A stretch of 35,581 bases of DNA, from positions 1-35,581 of the forward strand of contig CANHBC010000012.1 of the NCBI GenBank assembly GCA_947458835.1. Direction: 5' to 3'. The notes under the pieces were generated by a model that saw only the letters and a list, made by a program, of their open reading frames with translations, was not told the DNA's origin and did not search any database. This DNA comes from Betaproteobacteria bacterium (GTDB lineage Bacteria > Pseudomonadota > Gammaproteobacteria > Burkholderiales > CAIKXV01). The position numbers were made by a program, and so were the translations under genes. Positions 24,917 through 34,500 of this stretch are shown in pieces; position 1 is the first letter of the stretch, and each line of letters starts with the position of its first letter.

Positions 24917-25356
24917 TGCAGGATCGGCGGCGGCAGGTCGGCGTCGGAGGGATCCGCCACCTGGGCGTGTTCCGGCGCGGGCGATGCATGGTGCAATTGC
25001 AGTCGCCAGCCGCGCTGCGTCCGGATGTACACGTTGGTGGCCACCACCGGGACCCGCCCACGGACCTCGCCCGGCGCCGATACCGTCTCGTGCAGGGTGT
25101 GGATGGCGGTCTGCAGGGTCGCGGTGACCAGCGGTTGCGTGACCCGCAGGCGCAGCCGCGGACCACCGGCGAAGATCCTGCGCCAGGATTCGCGCACCGC
25201 CTCGATGCCGGCCAGCCGCGGCCCGCCGGGGTGCACGCAGATGATGTCGTCCTCTTCCGCCCAGACCGCCATCATCGCGGCCAGGTCGGCGGCCTCGAAG
25301 GCACGGTAGAACGCGATCTCGCAATCGCGGGAACTGCCGAAGATCAGGGTGTTCAT
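24913..25356 (-). CDS. SnoaL-like / nuclear transport factor 2 family protein
   Basis: A 147-aa soluble protein with the NTF2/SnoaL cone fold pattern: AFYRAFEAADLAAMMAVWAEEDDIICVHPGG, then GIEAVRESWRRIF and a C-terminal beta segment NVYIRTQRGWRLQLHHAS. This YybH/DUF4440-like subgroup often lacks a known activity. The start ATG overlaps the waaF stop by 4 bp (ATGA) and its stop overlaps the TTG start of the YheT-type gene, so three genes are chained by translational coupling. The last 15 residues are proline/aspartate-rich and probably disordered. Confidence 0.88.
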   Translation of the reverse strand: MNTLIFGSSRDCEIAFYRAFEAADLAAMMAVWAEEDDIICVHPGGPRLAGIEAVRESWRRIFAGGPRLRLRVTQPLVTATLQTAIHTLHETVSAPGEVRGRVPVVATNVYIRTQRGWRLQLHHASPAPEHAQVADPSDADLPPPILH

Positions 25357-26399
25357 GGCCGGATCGATGGGGAAGGAGAATCGTGCAGGCTGCCGATCGT
25401 ATCCAGTACCCGTTCGGGTGTCAGTTGCCGCATGCAGTTGAAGTGGCCGAGAGGGCATTCCCGCTTGAAGCAGGGGCTGCACGGCAGGCCGAGGCTCACC
25501 ACCCGGGCATAGGGCGACAGCGGCGGTGTGAAGCCCGGGCTGCTAGATCCGTACAGGGCGACGAGCGGGCGGTCCAGCGCCGCCGCGACATGCATCAGGC
25601 CGGAATCATTACTGACCACCAGCGCGGCGAGCGACATCAGGTCGATCGCCTCGGCCAGCGTGGTCCGGCCGGCGAGGTCGACCGGGGCAGGTCGGGCGCG
25701 GGCGCTGCACATTGCGCGGATCTCGGCCGTCACTGACTGGTCCTTCGCGGAGCCGAACAGCCATACCTGGCTGCCGTCAGCCAGAAGCCGTTCGGCGAGC
25801 GTGGCGAACTGGCTGGGGGGCCACCGCTTGGCCGGCCCGTACTCCGCGCCCGGACAGAGCGCGGCCACCGGGCGGCCGAGTTCGAGACCCAGGCGGGCGA
25901 GAACAGCCGCACGCGCGGCGGGATCGACCTGCAGCACCGGTCGCGTCAGCGCGGGCAGCGGCTCGCCGTCGGCGAGCGCGAGGGAGGCGAAGCGTTCTGC
26001 CATCGTCGGCAGGCGCATCGGGTCGAGCCGGCGGGCGTCGGTGAGCAGCCAGTGCCGCCATTCGCCGACGTAGCCGATGCGCGACGGGATGCCGGCGAAC
26101 CAGGGTACCAGTGCCGACTTGAACGAATTGGGCAGTACCCATGCGCGCGAATGGCCGCGCTCCCTGATCGATCGGGCTACCGCCCTGCGGGCGCCCAGTC
26201 CCAGCTGCCCGTGCCGGAACGGGGCCTCGATCACGTCGCGTACGCCGGGCAGGCGAGCCGCCAGACCTGCCGTCCACGGGGGCGCCAGCAGGTCAATCGC
26301 CAATGTCGGCTCGCGCTGCCGGATCAGCGCGAGCATCGGCTCGGCGAGGATGGTGTCCCCGACCCAGGCCGGAGCGACGACCAGCGCGCTCGGGGTCAT
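25353..26399 (-). CDS. waaF: LPS heptosyltransferase II
   Basis: A 348-aa GT9 glycosyltransferase that adds the second heptose to the LPS inner core at the cytoplasmic face of the inner membrane. N-terminal VVAPAWVGDTILAEPML is the WaaF form of the acceptor-site motif. WVLPNSFKSALVPWFAGIPSRIGY, CPGAEYGPAKRWP and the donor-binding region SNDSGLMHVAAALDRPLVALYGSSSPGFTPPL follow, and a CSPCFKRECPLGHFNCM segment is typical of WaaF. The ATG at 26399 gives standard length. It lies 28 bp after the zf-CHCC gene. The window therefore encodes an LPS inner-core heptose pathway step, and algC nearby may serve the same surface. Confidence 0.96.
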   Translation of the reverse strand: MTPSALVVAPAWVGDTILAEPMLALIRQREPTLAIDLLAPPWTAGLAARLPGVRDVIEAPFRHGQLGLGARRAVARSIRERGHSRAWVLPNSFKSALVPWFAGIPSRIGYVGEWRHWLLTDARRLDPMRLPTMAERFASLALADGEPLPALTRPVLQVDPAARAAVLARLGLELGRPVAALCPGAEYGPAKRWPPSQFATLAERLLADGSQVWLFGSAKDQSVTAEIRAMCSARARPAPVDLAGRTTLAEAIDLMSLAALVVSNDSGLMHVAAALDRPLVALYGSSSPGFTPPLSPYARVVSLGLPCSPCFKRECPLGHFNCMRQLTPERVLDTIGSLHDSPSPSIRP

Positions 26400-26427
26400 G
26401 CCGTACCCGACGCGCGACCGGCCGGGC

Positions 26428-26655
26428 TCAATGCCCGTGCGACACCGGCCCGCCCTGAAGCCGGTAGCGGGTGCCGCAGTACGGACAGAGTTCCTCGCCG
26501 CTCGTGGCAATCGGCAGGAACACGCGGGGGTGCGCGTTCCAGAGCAGCATCGATGGCATCGGGCAGTGCAGCGGCAGGTCGGCTGCAGTCACCTCGACCA
26601 ACCGTTCCCGGTTGGGCGAGCCGCTTTCGGCGGTGGGTTGGTTACGGTTCGACAT
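26428..26655 (-). CDS. zf-CHCC zinc-finger protein
   Basis: A 75-aa protein with the zf-CHCC arrangement: Cys31, His42, and Cys57/Cys60 in CPYCGTRY. The family resembles the NDUFS6 accessory subunit of respiratory complex I. In betaproteobacteria this small gene typically sits between ilvE and waaF, as here (25 bp after ilvE, 28 bp before waaF). The role is not established. The ATG at 26655 has a modest AGGG 8 nt upstream. Confidence 0.92.
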   Translation of the reverse strand: MSNRNQPTAESGSPNRERLVEVTAADLPLHCPMPSMLLWNAHPRVFLPIATSGEELCPYCGTRYRLQGGPVSHGH

Positions 26656-26680
26656 GTGCAGAGCCCTGCGGAAGCGGCGA

Positions 26681-27601
26681 TCAGACCGGGGTCAGCCACT
26701 CGAGGCGTCGCGGCACCCGGCCGTGCACGCAGTCGAAGTAGAGGGACTGGATCTTCTGCGTGATCGGGCCGCGCGCGCCGCTGCCGATGCGGCGGTTGTC
26801 GAGTTCGCGGATCGGCGTGACCTCGGCCGCGGTGCCGGTGAAGAAGGCCTCGTCGGCGATGTATACGTCGTCGCGGGTGAGCCGCCGGGCCACCACCGGG
26901 ATGCCGAGCTCGCCGGCGAGCTGGATCACTGCGTCCCGGGTGATGCCGATCAGCGCCGAGGTCAGTTCGGGCTCGTACAGCGTACCGTTCTTCACGATGA
27001 ACACATTCTCGCCCGAGCCTTCGGCGACGAATCCGTCGACGTCGAGGAGCATCGCCTCGTCATAGCCGTCGGCGGTAGCCTCGAGGTTGGCCAGGATGGA
27101 GTTGGCGTAGGTGGCTGCGAATTTCGCCCTCGCCATGGTCACGTTCACGTGGTGGCGTGCGAACGACGAGGTCTTCACCCGGATGCCTTTTTCGAGGCCC
27201 TCGGGGCCGAGGTAGGCGCCCCAGGGCCAGGCGGCGATCGCCACGTGCACGCTCGCACCCTTCGGCGACACGCCCATCTTTTCCGAGCCGTAGAAGGCGA
27301 TCGGACGGACGTAGCAGGACTCGAGCTGGTTTTCGCGCACGACCTGCTTGCAGGCTTCCGCGAGCTGTTCCCGGCTGTAGGGCAACTCCATCTGGTAGAT
27401 GTGGGCGGAATTGGACATCCGCTCCATGTGTTCCTGCAGCCGGAAGATGGCGGTGCCCTTGTCCGTCTTGTAGGCACGGATGCCCTCGAACACGGCCAGG
27501 CCGTAGTGCAGCGAGTGGGTCAGGACGTGGACGTTGGCCTCGCGCCAGGGCACGAGCTTCCCATCGAACCAGATCACTCCATCACGGTCGGACATCGACA
27601 T
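26681..27601 (-). CDS. ilvE: Branched-chain amino acid aminotransferase
   Basis: A 306-aa fold-type IV PLP enzyme that makes valine, leucine and isoleucine from their 2-oxo acids with glutamate. Visible are DGVIWFDGKLVPW at the start, HYGLAVFEGIRAY (32-44), the PLP lysine Lys160 in MARAKFAATYANS, GSGENVFIV (about 195-203) and TGTAAEVTPIREL (255-267). Three ATGs (27607, 27601, 27595) alternate with serine codons; 27601 is chosen because GAGGG precedes it by 7 nt, while 27607 would have only 1 nt spacing. It heads the ilvE-zf-waaF run and is preceded by a candidate promoter and leader hairpin at 27667-27729. Confidence 0.96.
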   Translation of the reverse strand: MSMSDRDGVIWFDGKLVPWREANVHVLTHSLHYGLAVFEGIRAYKTDKGTAIFRLQEHMERMSNSAHIYQMELPYSREQLAEACKQVVRENQLESCYVRPIAFYGSEKMGVSPKGASVHVAIAAWPWGAYLGPEGLEKGIRVKTSSFARHHVNVTMARAKFAATYANSILANLEATADGYDEAMLLDVDGFVAEGSGENVFIVKNGTLYEPELTSALIGITRDAVIQLAGELGIPVVARRLTRDDVYIADEAFFTGTAAEVTPIRELDNRRIGSGARGPITQKIQSLYFDCVHGRVPRRLEWLTPV

Positions 27602-27980
27602 GGACATTCCCTCGCATTCCTTCAGGTTCGGAAGACATTCACATGGGCACCGGCGCTCCAGGGGGCCGGGCGGCCCTTGCCGGGCCGCCGATGCCGCGCC
27701 AGGTCGCGCGCAGCCGGTCGTGGATTGTAGCGGAACTGCCGGCCCGGACACGCCGCCGGGTGCGCCGGCCGTCCGGGCGAGACGCGTGCCGCGCGCTGCC
27801 GCGAGGCTTGCCGCCCTTTCGCGCTGGTGGAACCATCGCGGCCTGGCCGAGCGATGCACCTCCGGACCCTGCGTGTCCGCCTGGCCGGTGCCAGCGGTGC
27901 ATGGCATTGGCAAGCAGCGGACTGCAGGGCTGCGCGGGATGGGCCACAGTGCGTACTGCACCACCGACACCGAGGACGCC
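27602..27980. other. Divergent intergenic region ilvE / methyltransferase
   Basis: About 375 bp without a convincing gene; frames here are short, arginine-rich GC shadows. It contains a -10-like TACAAT for ilvE on the minus strand (27724-27729, 5 of 6, no good -35) and a perfect hairpin at 27667-27687. On the plus side an in-frame ATG at 27939 could extend the methyltransferase by 14 residues. Confidence 0.6.
27667..27687 (-). promoter_or_regulatory. Leader hairpin upstream of ilvE
   Basis: GGCGGCCC-TTGCC-GGGCCGCC forms a perfect 8-bp GC stem with a 5-nt loop, 66-86 nt before the ilvE start and downstream of the TACAAT -10 candidate. No U-tract and no Val/Leu/Ile-rich leader peptide are seen, so classical attenuation is not supported. 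Confidence 0.3.
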
Positions 27981-28562
27981 ATGTGCGAAGCCGAGTTCCA
28001 CGAACACGCCGCTGGCCTGCCCGGACCGTCGTCCGGGGGGCGCGGTGCGGGCAGCCCCGGGGAGTGCATCCGGCATTCGGTGCGGACGTGCGGCCTGGGC
28101 CAGGTACTGGTGGCCGCGACCGGCCGTGGGGTCTGCGTGGTCGAGTTCGGCGACGGTCCCGACCGCCTGGAGGCGTCGCTGCGCCGACGATTCCCCCATG
28201 CCGCGTTCGTGGCGCCTGACGTGCCCTTCGATCGCTGGCTCGGTCAGGTGCTCGCCGGGATTGCGCTGCCACGTTCCGTGTTCGACCTGCCGCTGGACAT
28301 CCGCGGGACGGTGTTCCAGCAGACCGTGTGGCAGGCGCTGCGGGCGATACCGCCCGGCAGCACGACCACGTACGGCGATCTTGCCGCGCGGATCGGCCGG
28401 CCTGGTGCCGCACGCGCGGTCGCGCGCGCCTGCGCGAGTAACGAACTGGCCCTGGTCGTGCCCTGCCACCGTGTGGTGCGCGGCGACGGTCACCTCGGCG
28501 GCTATCGCTGGGGTATCGAACGCAAGCAGCGCCTGCTCGAGCTCGAACGCGGCGACCACTGA
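27981..28562 (+). CDS. Methylated-DNA-[protein]-cysteine S-methyltransferase (Ada C-domain/Ogt type)
   Basis: A 193-aa suicide repair protein that transfers methyl groups from O6-methylguanine to its own cysteine. The N-terminal domain (HSVRTCGLGQVLVAATGRGVCVVEFGD) resembles the methyltransferase half of Ada. The C-terminal domain has FQQTVWQALRAIPPGSTTTYGDLA, the arginine-finger region and the active site PCHRVV with Cys162. The Ada N-terminal zinc-binding and AraC-type regulatory domains are absent, so it should not be an adaptive regulator. The ATG at 27981 follows GAGGA; an alternative ATG lies at 27939. It converges on glnE across 21 bp. Confidence 0.94.
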   Translation: MCEAEFHEHAAGLPGPSSGGRGAGSPGECIRHSVRTCGLGQVLVAATGRGVCVVEFGDGPDRLEASLRRRFPHAAFVAPDVPFDRWLGQVLAGIALPRSVFDLPLDIRGTVFQQTVWQALRAIPPGSTTTYGDLAARIGRPGAARAVARACASNELALVVPCHRVVRGDGHLGGYRWGIERKQRLLELERGDH

Positions 28563-28583
28563 GCCAGTGTTCACCGCTGCGGG

Positions 28584-31349
28584 TCAGCGCGGGCCGAGCA
28601 CTGCCTGCCAGAGTGCATCGATCGCCTCCGCATGCCGCTGCAGGTCATCGACTGGCGCCTGGGCCGGGTCCCTGCCAGCCAGCTGCAGTGCGTGCTGCGC
28701 GCGGCGCAATTCCCGGTAGGCGCCCTGGGCCGCGGTCGCCAGCGCCGGGTCGACCAGCCCGTGCGTGGCTGCCACCTGCAGCAACGCGATGTTGCCGACG
28801 TTGCCGGTCAGTGCCGGCACCCGCTGCGCATGGGCGAGCACCAGGAATTGCACGATGAATTCGAGGTCTGCCAGTCCGCCGATGCCCTGCTTGATGTCGA
28901 GGGTACCCTCCGGGCGAGGTGCGCGCTTCGCTTCGCGCATGCGGCGCCGCATGTCCCGGATCTCGGCGCGGAGGGCCTCGTGCACGCGTGGCTGCCGCAG
29001 GATCTCGATGCGCAGGTGCTCGAAGCGTTCGCCCAGTGAAGCATCGCCTGCGACGAAGCGGGCGCGGGTGAGCGCCTGGTGCTCCCACACCCAGGCCTTC
29101 TCCCGCTGGTACTGTTCGAATGCGCTGAACGAAGGCGCCAGCAGGCCGGCCTCACCATCCGGACGCAGGCGCAGGTCGGTCTGGTACAGCACGCCGGCCG
29201 AGGTCATCGATGTCAGCCAGGAGTTCAGCCGCAGCGCCAGCCGCGCATGGCGTTCCGGTGCCACCGGCTCGCCGCCGCCGGGATCGGGCGCGTCATCGAA
29301 CACGAAGGCGAGATCGAGGTCGCTGCCGTAGCCCATCTCCTTGCCGCCCAGCTTGCCGTAGCCGATGATGCCGAAGCGCGGGGCAGGAACCGTCGTGTCG
29401 CCTGCGTTCAGGTGCACCCAGCAGCGCTGCAGGGCCTCGGCGAGCACCACGTCGGCCAGTTCACTGAGGCGGTCGGACACGACCTCGAGCTGCAGGTCGC
29501 CGGCGAGGTCCTGCGCGACGATGCGGAACAGCTGGGCATGCTTGAAGTGGCGCAGCAGGTCGAGCTGTCGCTCGACGTTCTCGCCGCTCGCGTCGAGGTG
29601 GTCGCGCAGTTCCGCGACCAGCCGCGGCCAGGACGGCGGCGCATGCAGCGTGCGCGCATCGATGAGTTCGTCGAGGAGGATCGGATGCCGGGCGAGGTAG
29701 TCGCTGGCCCACGGGCTTGCCGAGGCCAGGGCTGCCATGCGCTGCAGGACCGGGGGATACTCGACCAGCAGCGCGAGGTAGGACTCCCGGCGACCGATGC
29801 TCACCACCACGTCGAGCAGGCGCGCGATCGCCGCGTCCGGATCGGGCAGCGCCGCCGCGACTTCCAGGGCGCGCGGGATCAGTTGCGACAGTCGGGCCTG
29901 GCCGCTCGCTGCCATCCGCTTGACGCGGGCGCTCGAGCGCAGGTCGGCGAGCCGGCCGGCGAGCCGTTCCGGCTCCCGATAGCCGAGGCCTGCAAGCGTC
30001 GCCCCCGCCTCGGTCGGTTCGAGGTCGTCCTGCCACAGGGCCGAGAGCGGATGCTCTGCCTCGCCGCCGGAGGATATCGCGCATACCTGCTCGAACACCG
30101 CTGCGACCGAGGCACGCAGTGCGTCCAGAGCCGCCTCGAACGCGGTCCAGTCAGGGTGGCCCATCGCGTGCGCGATGCGCTGGCGGTCCTCGTCGGACCC
30201 GGGCAGCGCATGGGTCTGCGCATCGTCGAGGTACTGCAGGCGGTGTTCGAGCCGGCGCAGCACGTCGTAGCCGCGCTCCAGTTCCTCGACCACCGTTGCC
30301 TCGAGGATCGAACGCATGCGCAGCGCATCGAGCACCTGCAGCGTCGGCCGCGCACGCAGGGCGAGGTCACGCCCGCCGCGGATGAGCTGGAACACCTGGG
30401 CCACGAACTCGATCTGGCGGATGCCGCCGGCCCCGAGCTTGATGTTGCCGAGCATGTCGCGGCGCTTCACCTCGCGCCGGATCTGGCCGGACAGTTCGCG
30501 CATCGAAGCGATCGCGCTGAAGTCGAGGTGGCGCCGGAACACGAACGGCTGCACCGTGCCGGCCAGTGCGGCCTCGAAACCTGGCGCGCCGGGGGCGTCC
30601 TCGGCCACCGGCGTGCGCCCGACGATCCGGCCCTTGATCCAGGCATACCGTTCCCACTCACGGCCCTGCGTGATGAAGTACTCCTCTAGCATCGCCAGGC
30701 TGCACGCGAGCGGGCCGCTGTCCCCGTACGGGCGCAGCCGCATGTCGACGCGGAACACGAAGCCCTCGCCGGTGGGCTCGTTGAGCAGTGCGATGATCCG
30801 CCGTCCGCAGCGCACGAACCATTCGTGGTTGCTGATCGAGCGTGCTCCGCCGCGGGTCTCGCCCTCCTCGGGGTAGACGAACACCAGGTCGATGTCCGAG
30901 GAAACGTTCAGCTCGCCGCCGCCCAGCTTGCCCATGCCGACCACCAACAGAGGCTGCAGCCGCCCGGAGTCCTCGCCGATCGGGTCGCCAAACACAGGCC
31001 GCAGTTCCGCGCTCGCGCCGGCGCAGGCGGCCGCGATCGTTTCCTCGGCGAGTTCCGTCATCGTCGCCATCACTTCCTGCAGCGAGGCGCGGCCCGAAAG
31101 GTCGCGCCCGATCAGCGCGAGCAGGCAGTCGCGGCGCAGCCGGCGCAGGCGCACCGCGAGGTCGTCCGCCGGCGACGGTCCGTCGGTTGCCGCGGTCGGC
31201 TGCAGGGCTGCTTTCATCCGTTCCCGGGTGAACGGCGCGGCGGCCAGCGCATCGAAGGAGGCCCGGTCGGTCAGGCCGGCCGCGGCCAGCCTGCCCACGT
31301 GGCGGCTGTGCGCGAGCGCCGCGTCGAAGGGCGCGATGACGGAGGTCAC
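28584..31349 (-). CDS. glnE: Bifunctional glutamine synthetase adenylyltransferase/adenylyl-removing enzyme
   Basis: A protein of about 921 aa that adenylylates and deadenylylates glutamine synthetase in response to PII and glutamine, setting nitrogen assimilation. Two nucleotidyltransferase domains are intact. The N-terminal adenylyl-removing domain has GMGKLGGGELNVSSDIDLVF (139-158) with Asp152 and Asp154. The C-terminal adenylyltransferase domain has GYGKLGGKEMGYGSDLDLAF at about 660-680. LDIKQGIGGLADLEFIVQF is the conserved segment after the second domain. The start is uncertain: GTG at 31349 is chosen as the most family-like; the frame stays open to a TTG at 31433 within the divergent promoter region. 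Confidence 0.96.
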   Translation of the reverse strand: MTSVIAPFDAALAHSRHVGRLAAAGLTDRASFDALAAAPFTRERMKAALQPTAATDGPSPADDLAVRLRRLRRDCLLALIGRDLSGRASLQEVMATMTELAEETIAAACAGASAELRPVFGDPIGEDSGRLQPLLVVGMGKLGGGELNVSSDIDLVFVYPEEGETRGGARSISNHEWFVRCGRRIIALLNEPTGEGFVFRVDMRLRPYGDSGPLACSLAMLEEYFITQGREWERYAWIKGRIVGRTPVAEDAPGAPGFEAALAGTVQPFVFRRHLDFSAIASMRELSGQIRREVKRRDMLGNIKLGAGGIRQIEFVAQVFQLIRGGRDLALRARPTLQVLDALRMRSILEATVVEELERGYDVLRRLEHRLQYLDDAQTHALPGSDEDRQRIAHAMGHPDWTAFEAALDALRASVAAVFEQVCAISSGGEAEHPLSALWQDDLEPTEAGATLAGLGYREPERLAGRLADLRSSARVKRMAASGQARLSQLIPRALEVAAALPDPDAAIARLLDVVVSIGRRESYLALLVEYPPVLQRMAALASASPWASDYLARHPILLDELIDARTLHAPPSWPRLVAELRDHLDASGENVERQLDLLRHFKHAQLFRIVAQDLAGDLQLEVVSDRLSELADVVLAEALQRCWVHLNAGDTTVPAPRFGIIGYGKLGGKEMGYGSDLDLAFVFDDAPDPGGGEPVAPERHARLALRLNSWLTSMTSAGVLYQTDLRLRPDGEAGLLAPSFSAFEQYQREKAWVWEHQALTRARFVAGDASLGERFEHLRIEILRQPRVHEALRAEIRDMRRRMREAKRAPRPEGTLDIKQGIGGLADLEFIVQFLVLAHAQRVPALTGNVGNIALLQVAATHGLVDPALATAAQGAYRELRRAQHALQLAGRDPAQAPVDDLQRHAEAIDALWQAVLGPR

Positions 31350-31422
31350 CTCCGACCGCCCGTGCAACCTGCCATCGCTCGCGTCAGCCGGCACGGCGGC
31401 GAAACGCCGTCGTCGATGGCAG

Positions 31423-31428
31423 TACACT
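31423..31428 (+). promoter_or_regulatory. Possible -10 element in the glnE-yhdP divergent region
   Basis: TACACT (4 of 6) lies about 95 bp before the yhdP start; on the opposite strand the same spot reads TGTACT, 4 of 6, which could serve glnE. No good -35 is visible for either. Nothing else is seen in the 173-bp region 31350-31522. Confidence 0.25.
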
Positions 31429-31522
31429 CGCAATCATTGATCTGCAGCACGCTTCGACCTGTCCGATCCCGTCACGCCGGCCCTCAGTTCTCCCGCCAGC
31501 ACGCCAGTCTAGCGCAACGCCA

Positions 31523-34500
31523 TTGAACGATCCCGTCCCCCGTCCCGCAACGCCGCTTCGGCGCCTGCCGCGCCTGCGTCCGTTGCGCCTGCTGGGCCGG
31601 ATGTCGCTGCTGACCTACCGTCTGCTGATGGTGCTGGTTCTGCTGGTCGGCTTCGCCACGGCCGCGGTGGTGCTGTCGCTGCGCTACTACGTGCTGCCCG
31701 GCATCGACCAGCACCGCGAGCGGATCGCCGTGCTGATCAGCGAGGCGAGCGGGCAGAAGGTGACCATCGGCGGGATTTCAGCCCACTGGAATGGCCTGCG
31801 GCCGCACCTTTCGATGTCCGCGGTGGTCGTGCACGACTCGGCTGGGCGCCCGGCGCTCGAACTGCAGCGCGTCGAGACGACACTGTCGTGGCGGTCTATG
31901 CTGGTCGGCAGCGCGCGTACGCGCATGCTCGAGATCGTCGGGCCCAGCCTGACCATCCGCCGCGATGCGCAGGGCAGGCTGTCGGTGGCCGGGCTCCCGG
32001 TGGCCGGGGACGACGACAGCGGGGGATTCGGGCGCTGGGTCCTGGCGCAGCGCGGGATCGTCGTGCGCGATGCGGCTGTGGTGTGGATCGACGAGGCGCG
32101 GGGCGCACCGGAGCTGTGGCTCCGGCAGGCCAACCTCCGGCTGGAGTCGAGTGGCCGGCGACACCGGCTGGGCATCACCGCCGTGCCGCCCGATGGCCTT
32201 GCGGCACCCCTCGACGTTCGCGCTGAATGGCGTGACAACGACCTGTCCCGCCTGTCCGAATGGGACGGGCGGGTGTTCGTCGAGCTGCGCGACACCAGCC
32301 TGTCGGGCTGGGAGGCCTGGGTAGACCTGCCGGGGGGCGTGGAACGCGGCACCGGGGCGGTGCGGCTCTGGGCCGAGATGCAGGCCGGGCGCCTCACCTC
32401 GCTGACCACCGACCTCGAACTGACCTCGGTCCGGGCACGTCTCGCGCCGGGTCTGGACGAACTGGCCTTCGACGCGATGAGCGGTCGGCTCGCCTGGCGG
32501 CAGCTGCCGGACGGCTTCGAACTCGCGGCCAATGGTCTGTCGCTCGCCCAGGCCGGGAATGCACCGGCGCCGCCGACGGTTGCCCGCCTGCGCTGGCACG
32601 ACCCGGCCGCGAAGCCGCCCGCCGCCGGGCTGCTGCCCGGGGCGATCGGCGGTCTCGGCGGCCGCGTCCCGCGCAGCGAACTCAGCGCGAGCAGCCTCGA
32701 GCTGGCCCCGTGGGTCGCGCTCGCCAGCCAGTTGCCGCTCGACCCTGAGGTCCGCGAGTGGCTGCGGGAACTGGCGCCGCGCGGCCAGTTGTCCGACGTG
32801 TCGATCGCCTGGGAAGGCAGCCTGCCGGCGCCCACTGCGTGGCAGGTCCGCGGCCGCTTCGACCGGCTGGGGGTCCAGTCGCGGGGTAACCTGCCGGGCA
32901 TCGAGGGCGTTTCCGGATCGATCGAGGGCAGCGAGCGCGCGGGCGTGCTGCGCCTGGACTCGCGCGACCTTCGGTTCGAACTGGCGTCGGTGTTCACGCG
33001 GCCATTGGCGTTCGACACCTTCGCAGGGCAGGCGTCCTGGAGTGGGCAGGGTAGCCGGCTTGCGATCCAGCTGGCCGGGGTCTCCTTCGCCAATGCCGAC
33101 CTCGCCGGCACCCTGTCCGGCGAGTACCGTCCGGCTGCCTCCCGGTACGGTTACGCGGACCTGACCGGGATGCTCAGCCGGGCCCAGGCCACTGCCGTGG
33201 CGCGTTACCTCCCGCTGGCCGTCAGCGAGGACACCCGGAGCTGGCTCGCACGTGCACTGCTGGCCGGCCGTGCGACCGACGTCCGGCTGCGCCTGAGGGG
33301 CGACCTGGAAGCCTTCCCGTTTTCCGAACCCGGACGCGAGCGCAACGGGCAGTTCCTGGTCACGGTCAAGGCGCAGGGCGTGGACCTCGACTATGCGCCC
33401 GGGTGGCCCCGGATCACCGGCATCGACGGTGAGGTGATTTTCCGTGGCCAGCGCATGGAGATCGTGCCCAGGAGCGCGACGCTCGCCGGGGTGAGGCTGC
33501 AGCGGGTTCGGGCCATGGCTCCTGACATCGTGCACCACGACGAGATCCTCGAGGTTACTGGCGAGGCGGAATCGGCGACCGCAGATTTCCTTCGGTTCAT
33601 CGGTCAGAGTCCGGTCGACGGCATGCTCGACGGCGCGACCGGCGCAATGGAAGCTCAGGGCCGGGGTCGGCTCGCGATCAGGCTCGTGCTGCCCCTGCGG
33701 CACCTGGTTGACAGCACCGTCGCCGGGAGTTTCCAGTTCTTCAACAACCGGCTGGTGATCGACCGTGACATGCCGGTGCTGGAGTCGGTCAGCGGGCGCC
33801 TCGACTTCACCGAGAGCGGTATCCGGGTCAACGGCGCGACGGCACAGGTCCTGGGCGGGCCGGCGGTGATCAACGTCGCCTCCCAGCGCGACGGTTCGGT
33901 GCGGATCGGGGTGGCTGGCCGGGCCACGGCGGAACTGCTGCGCAAGGATCTTCCCGCCGTGATCGGCCAGGCGTTGCGCGGTGCAGCCGATTGGCGTGCC
34001 ACCGTGAACTACCGGCGCAAGCTCGGCGACGTCGTGATCGAGTCCACGCTCGCCGGCCTGTCGCTCGACCTGCCACCGCCGTTCGGCAAGGCCGCGAGCG
34101 ACGTGATGCCGCTGCGCATCGAACAGGTCACCGGCGTCGAACGCGACCGCATCGGCCTCACCCTGGGTAACGTCCTGTCCGCGCAGGTATTGCGCCGGCT
34201 CGACGCAGGGCAGGCGACGGTCGAGCGCGCCTCGCTGGTGCTCGGTGGCGGCACCGCGCCGGTTCCGGAACGGCGGGGTTTGTCGGTCAGCGGCACGCTC
34301 AGACAGGCGAGCCTGGACAGCTGGCGGCCGTTGCTGGCCGCGCTGGGTGGTCCGCCCGGCACCAGGGGTGGGACTGATCTGGCCGACATCGACCTGCGCA
34401 TCGGCGAGGTCGACGCGGTCGGGCGGCGGTTCCACGATGTCGTGCTGAGGACGGGCGCGCAGGCGGGAGGCTGGTCCGGCACGATCGCGTCGAAGGAAGT

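Noticed and set aside
27827-28219. A 130-codon plus-strand frame overlapping the methyltransferase start
   Set aside because: It is an out-of-frame shadow of the methyltransferase gene, arginine-rich and lacking a ribosome site.
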